Shown here: positions 1 to 6,129 of the stretch, piece after piece
Numbering within the stretch: position 1 is the stretch's first letter
Layout: the number at the start of each line of letters is the position of its first letter
Source: an uncultured Butyricicoccus sp.
Lineage (GTDB): Bacteria > Bacillota > Clostridia > Oscillospirales > Butyricicoccaceae
Direction: 5' to 3'
Assembly (NCBI GenBank): GCA_900555465.1
Contig: USLE01000089.1
Coordinates: 1-6,132 of the forward strand
DNA length: 6,132 nucleotides
The notes under the pieces: model-generated
Told to the model about the DNA's origin: nothing
Database searches by the model: none
Seen by the model: only the letters and a program-made list of their open reading frames with translations
Position numbers and translations under genes: made by a program

Positions 1-380
1 CCAATGACCCGGTCGATATCCTGCACAAGGTCGGCGGGCTGGACATTGCGGGCATGGCGGGCTTTTACCTCGGCGCGGCGGCGTGCGGCCTGCCGGTCGT
101 GCTGGACGGCGTGATTTCGTGCGCGGCGGCGCTGATCGCGGTGCGGCTGTGTCCCGCGGTGCGCGACTATCTGATCGCGGCGCACCAGTCCGCGGAGCCC
201 GCGGGCCGGCTGCTGCTCGAGGCGCTGGGCTACACGCCGTTCATCAGCGCGGGCATGCGTCTCGGCGAGGGAACGGGCGCGGTCGCGGCAGTGGCGATGA
301 TCGACCTGGTGCTCGCGGCCTACGACGGCATGCCGAGCTTTGACGAAGCGGGGATCGAGGCATACCAGCCGCTGACGTAA
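1..380 (+). CDS. cobT: Nicotinate-nucleotide--dimethylbenzimidazole phosphoribosyltransferase, C-terminal part (5' truncated by window)
   Basis: The first complete codon is at position 3 and the frame runs 125 residues to TAA at 378-380; CobT proteins are about 350 residues, so roughly the last third is present. The enzyme transfers phosphoribose from nicotinate mononucleotide to a lower-ligand base such as 5,6-dimethylbenzimidazole, giving alpha-ribazole 5'-phosphate in the cytoplasm. Visible family signatures are NDPVDILHKVGGLDIAGMAG at the fragment start, VVLDGVISCAAALIA, the AAHQSAEPAG segment, and MRLGEGTGA near fragment residues 85-93. The Glu in GEGTGA (codon 267-269) matches the catalytic Glu317 known from the Salmonella enzyme. 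It is followed 36 nt later by cobU. The truncation comes from the window edge, and the reading frame shows no damage. The base preference (dimethylbenzimidazole or another) cannot be read from this part. Confidence 0.95.
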   Translation, partial: NDPVDILHKVGGLDIAGMAGFYLGAAACGLPVVLDGVISCAAALIAVRLCPAVRDYLIAAHQSAEPAGRLLLEALGYTPFISAGMRLGEGTGAVAAVAMIDLVLAAYDGMPSFDEAGIEAYQPLT

Positions 381-403
381 GACCAAACCAAATTCTGCGA
401 TAC

Positions 404-410
404 AGGAGGG
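404..410 (+). promoter_or_regulatory. Ribosome binding site of cobU
   Basis: AGGAGGG lies 6 nt before ATG 417. It is the only notable element in the 36-nt cobT-cobU gap (381-416), the longest intergenic stretch here. I see no hairpin plus T-run and no promoter in that gap, so cobU is probably read through from cobT. Confidence 0.8.
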
Positions 411-416
411 AAAGCC

Positions 417-947
417 ATGCTGATACTGGTCACCGGCGGTTCCGCGAGCGGCAAATCCGCGCACGCGGAGCGGCTTCTGTGCGAACACGCGGCATCATCC
501 CGCCTGTATCTCGCGACCATGCAGCCCTTTGGCGCGGCGGCGCAAAAGCGCATTGCGCGGCAACGCGCGCTGCGGCAGGGCAAGGGCTTCCAGACGGTCG
601 AGCGTCCCTTAAACCTCGCGGGGCTGGAGCTGCCCCGGCGGTATGACGGCATCCTGCTCGAGGACCTGGGCAACCTGCTGGCCAACGAGCTGTTTGCGCC
701 CGCGGGCGCAAAGGACGCGGCGTTCGGCAGCATCCTTGCAGGGATTGAGCGCCTGCAAGACTGCTGCGAAACGCTGGTCATTGTGACGAATGAGATTTTT
801 TCGGACGGCCTGCCCTACCCGGCGGAGACCGTCCGGTACATCAAGCTGCTCGGGCGGCTGAACGCCGCGCTCTGCGCCCGCGCGGATGCGGCCTATGAAT
901 CGGTCTGCGGCATTTTGCTGCCAATAAAGGAGGGGGAAAAACAGTGA
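417..947 (+). CDS. cobU: Adenosylcobinamide kinase / adenosylcobinamide-phosphate guanylyltransferase, CobU, with Gln at the guanylylated-His position
   Basis: This 176-residue protein has the usual CobU length (about 180). CobU phosphorylates adenosylcobinamide and transfers GMP from GTP to the phosphate, making the adenosylcobinamide-GDP used by CobS. Residues 7-14 are the P-loop GGSASGKS. YLATMQPF (31-38) is the family's Y-[IL]-A-T strand. ILLEDLGNLLANELF (79-93) is the acidic second motif. VIVTNEIFSDG (121-131) and LLGRLNAALCARADAAYESV (144-163) match the C-terminal half, in the NE[VI]FSDG form that I recall from clostridial CobUs rather than the NEVGxGIVP form of proteobacteria. In the segment RIARQRALR (45-53), my alignment to the Salmonella RIQHHKDGR puts Gln49 (CAA 561-563) at His46, the residue known to carry GMP. 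The only other histidines are His16 and His24, next to the P-loop. Kinase activity therefore looks likely, while guanylyltransferase activity is uncertain. The start is supported by AGGAGGG 6 nt upstream. The stop overlaps the cobS start by 4 nt. Confidence 0.92.
   Translation: MLILVTGGSASGKSAHAERLLCEHAASSRLYLATMQPFGAAAQKRIARQRALRQGKGFQTVERPLNLAGLELPRRYDGILLEDLGNLLANELFAPAGAKDAAFGSILAGIERLQDCCETLVIVTNEIFSDGLPYPAETVRYIKLLGRLNAALCARADAAYESVCGILLPIKEGEKQ
928..936 (+). promoter_or_regulatory. Ribosome binding site deciding the GTG start of cobS
   Basis: A purine run AGGAGGGGG inside the end of cobU ends 7 nt before GTG 944. It is the reason to accept the non-ATG start, and it places cobS in a GTGA overlap with the cobU stop. 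Confidence 0.8.
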
Positions 948-1732
948 AAAGTGCATGGAGCGGCCTGCTGGTCGCGTTTTCGCTCTATTCGGCGGTGCCC
1001 GTGCCGCAGGTGCAGTGGGAGAAAAAGACCATGCGCTGGGCGCTGTCCTTCCTGCCGCTTGTGGGCGTGCTGGTGGGCGCAGCAGAGTGGCTGTGGTACC
1101 TGTTCTGCGCGCATTTCGGCGCGGCGGCGCTGTTTTACGCCATCGGCGCGGCGCTCATCCCGCTCATCATCTCGGGCGGCATCCATCTGGACGGCCTGTG
1201 CGACACCTGCGACGCGCTCTGCTCCTATGGCGACCGCGAGAAGCGGCTCGCCATCCTCAAGGACCCGCACGTCGGCGCGTTCGGGCCGATGTGGCTGATG
1301 GCGTTTCTGCTGGCCGAGGCGGCGTGCTTTGCGCAGATTTACGAGACCCCCGCGCTGCTGCCGCTGGCCTGTGTGGGCTTCGCCGTGGCGCGCACGCTGG
1401 GCGGATGCAAGATCGTGCTGTCGCCCTGCGCAAAGGACACCGGGCTGGCGCATATCTTTGCGGAGAACAGCGACAAAAAGGTGGTCGCCGTTACGCTGAT
1501 GATCGAATTTGTGCTGTTTGTGACCGTGGCTGGGCTGCTGGTATACGCGGTGCCGTACGGCCTGCGGGCAGCAAAGATTTGGGCAGTCGTGCTGCTGCTG
1601 TGGTATGGGCTGCATGAAAAGCTCAGCCGCCGCGTGTTCGGCGGCATCACGGGCGACCTTGCGGGCTTCTGCATCTCGCTGTCCGAGCTGCTCGCGCTCG
1701 CGTGCGCCGCGTTTGGAGGGCTGATGGTATGA
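944..1732 (+). CDS. cobS: Adenosylcobinamide-GDP ribazoletransferase (cobalamin synthase) CobS
   Basis: This 262-residue integral membrane protein has the usual family length (about 250). CobS joins adenosylcobinamide-GDP to alpha-ribazole (phosphate), closing the nucleotide loop at the cytoplasmic membrane. The signature GGIHLDGLCDTCDAL (78-92), with its three Asp residues, is followed by SYGDREKRLAILKDPHVGAFG (94-114), the counterpart of the family's metal-binding and substrate loop. GGITGDLAGF (233-242) is the second conserved acidic loop. Hydrophobic segments lie near 7-22, 33-55, 60-79, 115-132, 137-153, 180-204, 211-225 and 244-262; helix ends are approximate. The start is GTG at 944, chosen because a strong ribosome binding site precedes it, it gives a 4-nt overlap with cobU, and the protein then begins in the expected AWSGLLVAFSLYSAVPVP segment. 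It overlaps the next gene by ATGA at 1729-1732. Confidence 0.95.
   Translation: MKSAWSGLLVAFSLYSAVPVPQVQWEKKTMRWALSFLPLVGVLVGAAEWLWYLFCAHFGAAALFYAIGAALIPLIISGGIHLDGLCDTCDALCSYGDREKRLAILKDPHVGAFGPMWLMAFLLAEAACFAQIYETPALLPLACVGFAVARTLGGCKIVLSPCAKDTGLAHIFAENSDKKVVAVTLMIEFVLFVTVAGLLVYAVPYGLRAAKIWAVVLLLWYGLHEKLSRRVFGGITGDLAGFCISLSELLALACAAFGGLMV
1715..1720 (+). promoter_or_regulatory. Ribosome binding site deciding the start of the short CobU-like gene
   Basis: GGAGGG within the end of cobS lies 8 nt before ATG 1729. It favours that start over the in-frame ATG at 1702, which would add nine residues (MRRVWRADG) that belong to no CobU pattern. Confidence 0.75.
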
Positions 1733-2064
1733 CGGTATTATTGGTTGGCGGCGCGTATCAGGGCAAGGCTGCGCTCGCAAAGCGGCTGTATCCCGACCTG
1801 CCGCTCGTCCAGAACCTGCACGCGCGCGTGCGGGACGAGCTTGCCGCCGGGCGCGACCCGATGGCGCTGCTGGAGACCTTGCGCGGCCATGTGATCACCT
1901 GCGACGAGGTCGGCTGCGGCGTGGTGCCGCTGGACCGCGCGGATGAGGACTACCGCGAGGCGGTCGGCCGTCTGTGCTGCGCGCTGGCTGAGGACGCGGA
2001 CGCGGTCGTGCGCGTGATGGCGGGCGTGCCGCAGTGGATCAAAGGAGAAAAGCCATGTATGTGA
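1729..2064 (+). CDS. Short CobU-like protein (second CobU homologue, central region missing)
   Basis: This 111-residue protein resembles CobU at both ends but is about 65 residues shorter. MTVLLVGGAYQGKAALAKRL (1-20) copies the CobU first strand and P-loop, but the residue after the Lys is Ala14 rather than Ser/Thr, so normal Mg-nucleotide binding is doubtful. HVITCDEVGCGVVPLDR (54-70), the YREAVGRLCCALAEDADAVV stretch (75-94) and MAGVPQWIKG (97-106) match the C-terminal half of canonical CobU (NEVGxGIVP, then GRLNQxLAxxAD, then GIxxxIK). The segment with the guanylylated His and the second acidic motif is absent; in its place is LVQNLHARVRDELAAGRDP (26-44), which contains the protein's first His (His31). 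From memory, similar short proteins with a GGAYQGK P-loop occur in other Clostridia, which argues for a maintained family rather than decay; the frame is intact and has its own ribosome binding site. It sits between cobS and cbiB and overlaps both (4 and 10 nt). Its function is unknown: it could be a partner of the full-length CobU, a corrinoid or GTP handling protein, or a kinase-only form. Confidence 0.8.
   Translation: MTVLLVGGAYQGKAALAKRLYPDLPLVQNLHARVRDELAAGRDPMALLETLRGHVITCDEVGCGVVPLDRADEDYREAVGRLCCALAEDADAVVRVMAGVPQWIKGEKPCM
2044..2047 (+). promoter_or_regulatory. Ribosome binding site deciding the start of cbiB
   Basis: GGAG within AAAGGAGAAAAG, inside the last codons of the short CobU-like gene, is 7 nt before ATG 2055. 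It supports that start rather than the in-frame ATG at 2034, which would add MDQRRKA ahead of the family's hydrophobic N-terminus. Confidence 0.7.
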
Positions 2065-3023
2065 CCTGCGCCGTGCTGCTCGGCTTTTTGCTGGACTGGA
2101 TTTTCGGCGACCCCCAAAAGCTGCCGCACCCGATCTGCGCAGTGGGCAAGCTGGTGTCGCTGGCGGAAAAGCTGCTGCGGCGGATTTTCCCCAAAACCCC
2201 GCGCGCGCTGACCGCTGCGGGCGTGCTGCTGTGGATCATTGTGTGCGGCGTGAGCTTTGCGGTGCCGTTTTTCCTGCTGCGCTGGCTGCGGGACGTGCAC
2301 TTCTGGCTGGGTTTTGGCGTGGAGGCGCTGCTGTGCTGGACGCTGTTCGCGCGCAAGAGCCTTGCGGACGCGGGCGTGCATGTGTATTCCGCGCTGGACG
2401 AATCGCTCGACGCGGGCCGCAAGGCGGTCGCGATGTACGTTGGCCGTGACACGGGGGCGCTCGACAAGGAAGGCGTCATCAAGGCTGCGGTCGAGACCGT
2501 GGCGGAGAACACGACCGACGGCGTGGTCTCGCCCATGATTTTCATGCTGATCGGCGGCGCGCCGCTGGGCTTTCTCTACAAAGCGGTCAACACGCTGGAC
2601 TCGATGGTCGGCTACCACAACGACAAGTACGAATATCTGGGCAAGTTTTCCGCCCGGATGGACGATGTGTTCAACTTTATCCCCGCGCGGCTGACCGCGG
2701 CCTGCATGATCGCGGGCGCAGGCATGCTGCATCTGGACAACCGCAACGCGCTGCGCATCTACCGCCGCGACCGAAACGGGCACAAAAGCCCGAACGCGGG
2801 GCAAACCGAGTCAGTCTGCGCGGGCGCGCTGCATGTGCAGCTCGGCGGGGATGCAAGCTATTTCGGCAAAACAGTGAAAAAGGCGGCGTTCGGCGACCCG
2901 GACCGGGAAATCAACCGCGGGGATATCCTGCGGTCGATCGACCTGATGACCGCGGCGAGCGTGCTCGCGCTCGTGCTGTGCGCGGTCATCCGGCTGACCG
3001 TGGACTGGCCGCCGTTCGGCTGA
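2055..3023 (+). CDS. cbiB: Adenosylcobinamide-phosphate synthase CbiB (called CobD in the Pseudomonas naming)
   Basis: This 322-residue membrane protein has the normal family length (about 310-320). CbiB condenses adenosylcobyric acid with (R)-1-amino-2-propanol phosphate, the product of the CobD decarboxylase encoded just downstream, to give adenosylcobinamide phosphate. Signatures in order are LLDWIFGDPQKLPHPICAVG (12-31), AVETVAENTTDGVVSPM (145-161), KAVNTLDSMVGYHNDKYEYLG (176-196, conserved family core), RMDDVFNFIPARLTA (201-215), the loop NGHKSPNAGQTES (241-253) and VQLGGDASYFG (261-271). Hydrophobic segments lie near 3-16, 52-76, 82-98, 158-175, 207-225 and 298-313. It begins inside the last 10 bases of the short CobU-like gene and is followed by an 18-nt gap with a strong ribosome binding site. 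I see nothing odd in the protein. The symbol cbiB avoids confusion with the following cobD. Confidence 0.96.
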   Translation: MYVTCAVLLGFLLDWIFGDPQKLPHPICAVGKLVSLAEKLLRRIFPKTPRALTAAGVLLWIIVCGVSFAVPFFLLRWLRDVHFWLGFGVEALLCWTLFARKSLADAGVHVYSALDESLDAGRKAVAMYVGRDTGALDKEGVIKAAVETVAENTTDGVVSPMIFMLIGGAPLGFLYKAVNTLDSMVGYHNDKYEYLGKFSARMDDVFNFIPARLTAACMIAGAGMLHLDNRNALRIYRRDRNGHKSPNAGQTESVCAGALHVQLGGDASYFGKTVKKAAFGDPDREINRGDILRSIDLMTAASVLALVLCAVIRLTVDWPPFG

Positions 3024-3029
3024 CGGGAA

Positions 3030-3035
3030 AGGAGG
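3030..3035 (+). promoter_or_regulatory. Ribosome binding site of cobD
   Basis: AGGAGG (within AAAGGAGG) lies 6 nt before ATG 3042, in the 18-nt gap after cbiB. No terminator or promoter fits in that gap. Confidence 0.8.
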
Positions 3036-3041
3036 ACGGCC

Positions 3042-4100
3042 ATGCCCGAATATGTACACGGCGGGGATGTGTATTCTTACGCGGAAGCCTACGGCGGCGC
3101 GCCGCTCGACCTTTCTGCGAACATCAACCCGTTCGGGATTCCTGAAAGGGTAAAACAGGCCATGCACGATGCGGTCGAGGACTGTACGCGCTACCCGGAC
3201 CCGTTCTGCCGCGCGGCGCGGCGCGCGATCGGCGCAGCGGAGGGCGTCGACCCGGACTGGCTCTACTGCGGCAACGGCGCGGCGGATGTGCTCGACCGGC
3301 TCGCGGCCGTGCTGCGGCCAAAGACCGCGCTGCTGACCGCGCCCACCTTCGCGGAGTACGAGCGCACGCTCGCGGGCACGGCTCTCCGCGTCCATCTGCT
3401 GCGGGAGGACGAGGGCTTCGCGGTGACCGAGCGGATCCTTTTGGACATCACGCCGGAAATCGACGCGGTCTATCTGTGCAACCCCAACAACCCGACCGGG
3501 CGCACGATCGAGCCGCAGCTTTTGCACAGGGTTGTGGAAAAGTGTGCGAAAAACGATATCTGGCTCATCGTGGACGAGTGCTTTAACGACTTCTTGACAG
3601 ACGGCGCGCGGCACACGCTGAAAGCCCGGCTCGCAGACTATCCCAAGCTGGTGATCCTGCGGGCGTATACCAAGATGTACGCCGTGCCGGGCGTGCGGTT
3701 CGGCTGGTGCATGACGTCGAACACCGACCTTATCGAGGGGCTGTACCGCGCGGGCCAGCCGTGGAACGTGTCGGTCATCGCGCAGGCGTGCGCGGCGGCG
3801 GCCGCGGGCGAGGCGGAGTACGCGGCGCAGACCGCAGCGCGCATCGCGCAGGAGCGCACATATCTGACAGAAGAACTCACCCGGCACGGGCTGACCGTGT
3901 ACCCGGGCGAGGCGAATTTCCTGCTGTTCCGGTCGGCGGACAGCGAATTGCGGGACAAGCTCGCCGCGTGCGGCGTGCTCATCCGCAGCTGCGCGAACTA
4001 CCGCGGGCTGGGCGCAGGGTATTACCGCACCGCGGTCAAAACACGGGAAGACACCACGCGGCTGCTCGCCGCGCTGGACAGCATACAGGAGGGATACTGA
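3042..4100 (+). CDS. cobD: L-threonine-O-3-phosphate decarboxylase CobD (PLP enzyme)
   Basis: This 352-residue cytoplasmic enzyme has the fold of class I/II aminotransferases such as HisC. It decarboxylates L-threonine phosphate to (R)-1-amino-2-propanol O-2-phosphate, the linker that CbiB attaches. The N-terminus, HGGDVYSYAEAYGGAPLDLS (6-25) then ANINPFGIP (26-34), is the CobD-type opening. YCGNGAADVL (75-84) is the PLP phosphate-binding turn. CNPNNPTG (146-153) and IVDECFNDF (176-184, with the Asp178 expected to pair with the PLP ring nitrogen) follow. Lys211 in RAYTKMYAVPGVRFGW is the Schiff-base lysine. Arg329 in GYYRTAVK is placed like the substrate carboxylate-binding arginine. Histidinol-phosphate aminotransferase is the main alternative, but the N-terminal motif and the position directly after cbiB make CobD much more likely. 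No PduX-type threonine kinase is fused or adjacent, so the source of threonine phosphate is not visible. The stop TGA shares one base with the next ATG. Confidence 0.93.
   Translation: MPEYVHGGDVYSYAEAYGGAPLDLSANINPFGIPERVKQAMHDAVEDCTRYPDPFCRAARRAIGAAEGVDPDWLYCGNGAADVLDRLAAVLRPKTALLTAPTFAEYERTLAGTALRVHLLREDEGFAVTERILLDITPEIDAVYLCNPNNPTGRTIEPQLLHRVVEKCAKNDIWLIVDECFNDFLTDGARHTLKARLADYPKLVILRAYTKMYAVPGVRFGWCMTSNTDLIEGLYRAGQPWNVSVIAQACAAAAAGEAEYAAQTAARIAQERTYLTEELTRHGLTVYPGEANFLLFRSADSELRDKLAACGVLIRSCANYRGLGAGYYRTAVKTREDTTRLLAALDSIQEGY
4087..4092 (+). promoter_or_regulatory. Ribosome binding site deciding the start of cbiP
   Basis: AGGAGG in the final codons of cobD is 7 nt before ATG 4100. It rules out the long open extension of the cbiP frame back to 3707, which is only cobD read out of frame. 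Confidence 0.8.
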
Positions 4101-5602
4101 TGGCAAAGTGTATCATGGTGCAGGGCACCTGTTCGAACGCGGGCAAAAGCCTGCTGTGCGCGGCGCTCTGCCGCATTTTCCGGCAGGACGGCCATTCGGT
4201 CGCGCCGTTCAAGGCGCAGAACATGGCGCTCAACTCCTTTATCACTGCGGACGGCAAGGAGATGGGCCGCGCGCAGGTCGTGCAGGCCGAGGCGGCCGGC
4301 ATTGCGCCCGACGCGCGCATGAATCCCGTGCTGCTCAAGCCGACGAGCGATGTCGGCTCGCAGGTGATCGTGATGGGCGAAGCGCGCGGCAACCGCACGG
4401 CGCGCGAATACTGGGGAGACAAGCGGGCGCTCATCCCGGTGGTCAAAGAGGCGTATGACAGCCTTGCAGCCGAATACGACATCATCGTGATCGAGGGTGC
4501 GGGCAGCCCGGCGGAGATCAACCTCAAGCAGGACGACATCGTCAACATGGGGCTGGCAAAGCTCGTGGACGCGCCCGTGCTGCTCGTGGGCGACATCGAC
4601 CGCGGCGGCGTGTTCGCCTCGCTCTACGGCACGGTAAAGCTGCTTGAGGAGGACGAGCAGGCGCGCATCCGCGGCCTGATCATCAACAAATTCCGCGGCG
4701 ACGTGGAGATCCTGCGCCCCGGCCTTGCCCAGCTCGAGGAGCTGACCGGCAAGCCGGTGGTCGGTGTGGTGCCGTACGGCAAGTTCGACATTGACGACGA
4801 GGACAGCCTGTCCGAACGGCTGGACAGCACGGGCAGCGTTTCGCAGATCCGCATCGCGGTCGTGCGGCTGCCGCGGCTGTCGAATTTTACGGATTTCTCG
4901 GCGCTTTCCCGCGTGCCGGGCGTGGGCGTGTCCTATGCGGACAAGCCCGCCCAGCTCGAGGGCGCGGACCTCATCATCCTGCCGGGCACCAAGTCCACCC
5001 TGGGCGACCTCAAATGGCTGCGCGAGAGCGGCATGGAGGCGCAGATCTTAAAGCAGAACGCGGCGGGCACGCCGGTGTTCGGCGTGTGCGGCGGATACCA
5101 GATCATGGGGCAGTCGGTCTCCGACCCCGAGGGCGCGGAGGGCGGCGGCAGTCTGCGCGGTATGGGCCTGCTGCCGATCGACACGGTGTTCCGGCCGAAA
5201 AAGACCACTGTGCAGTCGGAAGGCACGCTGGGCGCGCTTTCCGGCCTGCTGGCGCCGCTGTCCGGTATGCCGGTCACGGGCTACGAAATCCACATGGGCG
5301 AGACCACGCGCGCGGCGGACGCAAAGCCGCTCGTGCAGCTCTCCCGCGCGGGTCAGACGCCCATCGAGGACGGCTGCCAGGCCGAAAACGCCTACGGCAC
5401 CTACCTGCACGGCGTATTTGACGCGCCGGGCGTTGCGCTGGCACTTGCGCAGGCGCTGGCCGCGCGCAAAGGCATCACGCTCGCGGATACCGCGTACGAC
5501 ACCGCGCAATATAAGGAAGAACAGTACGACCGCCTCGCGGACACCGTGCGGCAGTCGCTCGATATGGACATGGTTTACCGGATACTGGAGGGCAAAGAAT
5601 GA
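4100..5602 (+). CDS. cbiP: Adenosylcobyric acid synthase CbiP/CobQ (glutamine-hydrolysing)
   Basis: This 500-residue protein has the full family length (about 490-510). It uses ATP and glutamine to amidate side chains b, d, e and g of adenosylcobyrinic acid a,c-diamide, giving adenosylcobyric acid, the substrate of CbiB. The N-terminal half is a dethiobiotin-synthetase-like ATPase: the P-loop QGTCSNAGKS (8-17), the segment PFKAQNMALNSFIT (36-49), EMGRAQVVQAEAAG (54-67), NPVLLKPTSDVGSQVI (75-90), IEGAGSPAEINL (131-142) and GDIDRGGVFASLYG (164-177). The C-terminal half is a class I-type glutamine amidotransferase domain: ILPGTKSTLGDLKWL (293-307), the expected nucleophile Cys330 in FGVCGGYQIMG (327-337), GYEIHMGET (394-402) and His437 in GTYLHGVFD (433-441). 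CbiA/CobB is ruled out by the order and wording of these motifs. It starts on the last base of the cobD stop, and its own stop overlaps cobO by 4 nt, so all three should be made together. Confidence 0.96.
   Translation: MAKCIMVQGTCSNAGKSLLCAALCRIFRQDGHSVAPFKAQNMALNSFITADGKEMGRAQVVQAEAAGIAPDARMNPVLLKPTSDVGSQVIVMGEARGNRTAREYWGDKRALIPVVKEAYDSLAAEYDIIVIEGAGSPAEINLKQDDIVNMGLAKLVDAPVLLVGDIDRGGVFASLYGTVKLLEEDEQARIRGLIINKFRGDVEILRPGLAQLEELTGKPVVGVVPYGKFDIDDEDSLSERLDSTGSVSQIRIAVVRLPRLSNFTDFSALSRVPGVGVSYADKPAQLEGADLIILPGTKSTLGDLKWLRESGMEAQILKQNAAGTPVFGVCGGYQIMGQSVSDPEGAEGGGSLRGMGLLPIDTVFRPKKTTVQSEGTLGALSGLLAPLSGMPVTGYEIHMGETTRAADAKPLVQLSRAGQTPIEDGCQAENAYGTYLHGVFDAPGVALALAQALAARKGITLADTAYDTAQYKEEQYDRLADTVRQSLDMDMVYRILEGKE
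5587..5592 (+). promoter_or_regulatory. Ribosome binding site of cobO
   Basis: GGAGGG inside the end of cbiP lies 6 nt before ATG 5599, which forms an ATGA overlap with the cbiP stop. Confidence 0.75.
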
Positions 5603-6129
5603 GCGAAACCGGATTGATTCACATCTACTGCGGCGAAGGCAAGGGCAAAACGACCGCCGCGGTCGGGCTTGCCGTGCGCCACGCGGGCTTTGGCGGCAAG
5701 GTGGTGCTCGCGCAGTTTTTAAAGGACGGCACCTCGAGCGAGTGCCGCGCGCTGGCTAAGCTGGAAAACGTCACCATGCTGGCGGCCAACCCCTGCGGCA
5801 AGTTCTCCTTCCAGATGACCGAGGAGGAAAAGCAGCAGTGCAGCGCCGCGATCGGCCGCACGTTCGCCGCCGCGACCGGCTTTGCCGTGCGCGAGGGCGC
5901 GACCCTGCTCGTGCTGGACGAGGTGTGCGCCGCGGTCTCCTGCGGGTTCCTGCCGGAGGACGAGCTGCTCACGTTTCTGGACGGCAAGCCGGATGACCTC
6001 GAGGTCGTGCTGACCGGCCGCAATCCGTCCGAAGCGCTGCAGGCGCGCGCGGACTATATCACGGAAATGGTAAAGCGCCGCCACCCGTTTGACAAGGGCA
6101 TCGGCGCGCGGAAGGGGATCGAATTATGA
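5599..6129 (+). CDS. cobO: Corrinoid (cob(I)alamin/cob(I)yrinic acid a,c-diamide) adenosyltransferase, CobA/CobO/BtuR family
   Basis: This 176-residue cytoplasmic enzyme transfers the 5'-deoxyadenosyl group of ATP to the Co(I) corrinoid, both in biosynthesis and in salvage of imported corrinoids. GLIHIYCGEGKGKTTAAVGL (5-24) holds the P-loop GEGKGKTT (12-19), in the form typical of this family. VVLAQFLKDG (35-44), LLVLDEVCAAVSCGFL (103-118, Walker-B-like), VVLTGRNPSEAL (136-147), ADYITEM (151-157) and RHPFDKGIGARKGIE (161-175) follow in the expected order. It is slightly shorter than the Salmonella enzyme (196 residues), lacking its N-terminal extension. At KFSFQ (68-72), Phe69 and Phe71 align by eye with Phe91 and Trp93, which in Salmonella CobA displace the lower ligand; the Trp-to-Phe change is conservative. 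PduO- and EutT-type adenosyltransferases are unrelated and do not fit. The stop overlaps the next start by ATGA. Confidence 0.95.
   Translation: MSETGLIHIYCGEGKGKTTAAVGLAVRHAGFGGKVVLAQFLKDGTSSECRALAKLENVTMLAANPCGKFSFQMTEEEKQQCSAAIGRTFAAATGFAVREGATLLVLDEVCAAVSCGFLPEDELLTFLDGKPDDLEVVLTGRNPSEALQARADYITEMVKRRHPFDKGIGARKGIEL
6110..6117 (+). promoter_or_regulatory. Probable ribosome binding site for the next gene
   Basis: The purine run GGAAGGGG near the end of cobO lies 8 nt before ATG 6126. It is weaker than the AGGAGG sites elsewhere in this operon but suitably spaced. Confidence 0.5.

Noticed and set aside
381..416. A possible terminator or promoter between cobT and cobU
   Set aside because: The 36-nt gap is less GC-rich than its surroundings, but I see no stem-loop with a T-run and no convincing -10/-35 pair; only the ribosome binding site is supported.
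1702..1728. An earlier ATG start for the short CobU-like gene
   Set aside because: The extra nine residues are not CobU-like, and GGAGGG at 1715-1720 is placed for ATG 1729.
893..1780. A 295-codon minus-strand open frame opposite cobS
   Set aside because: Low-complexity Arg/Gln/His-rich translation with no family match that I recognise; the opposite strand encodes an intact CobS.
1729..2064. The short CobU-like gene as a pseudogene fragment
   Set aside because: The frame is intact, both ends match CobU in the right order, the centre is a distinct segment rather than a ragged deletion, and it has a ribosome binding site and overlaps with both neighbours.
1950..2804. A 284-codon minus-strand open frame opposite cbiB
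   Set aside because: Same antisense effect of codon bias; the plus-strand frame has all CbiB signatures.
3707..4099. An upstream extension of the cbiP frame giving a 631-residue protein
   Set aside because: The added part is cobD read in another frame and is Arg/Gly-rich; the CbiP family begins at the ATG 4100 P-loop strand, which has its own ribosome binding site.
3042..4100. Histidinol-phosphate aminotransferase (HisC) instead of CobD
   Set aside because: The fold is shared, but the HGGDVYSYAE...LSANINPFG opening and the position between cbiB and cbiP fit CobD.
2811..4106. A 431-codon open frame on the minus strand across cobD
   Set aside because: It is the antisense shadow of a GC-rich gene with G/C-ending codons: its product is Arg/Ala/Pro/Val-rich with no recognisable domain, and the plus strand carries a full CobD with catalytic residues.
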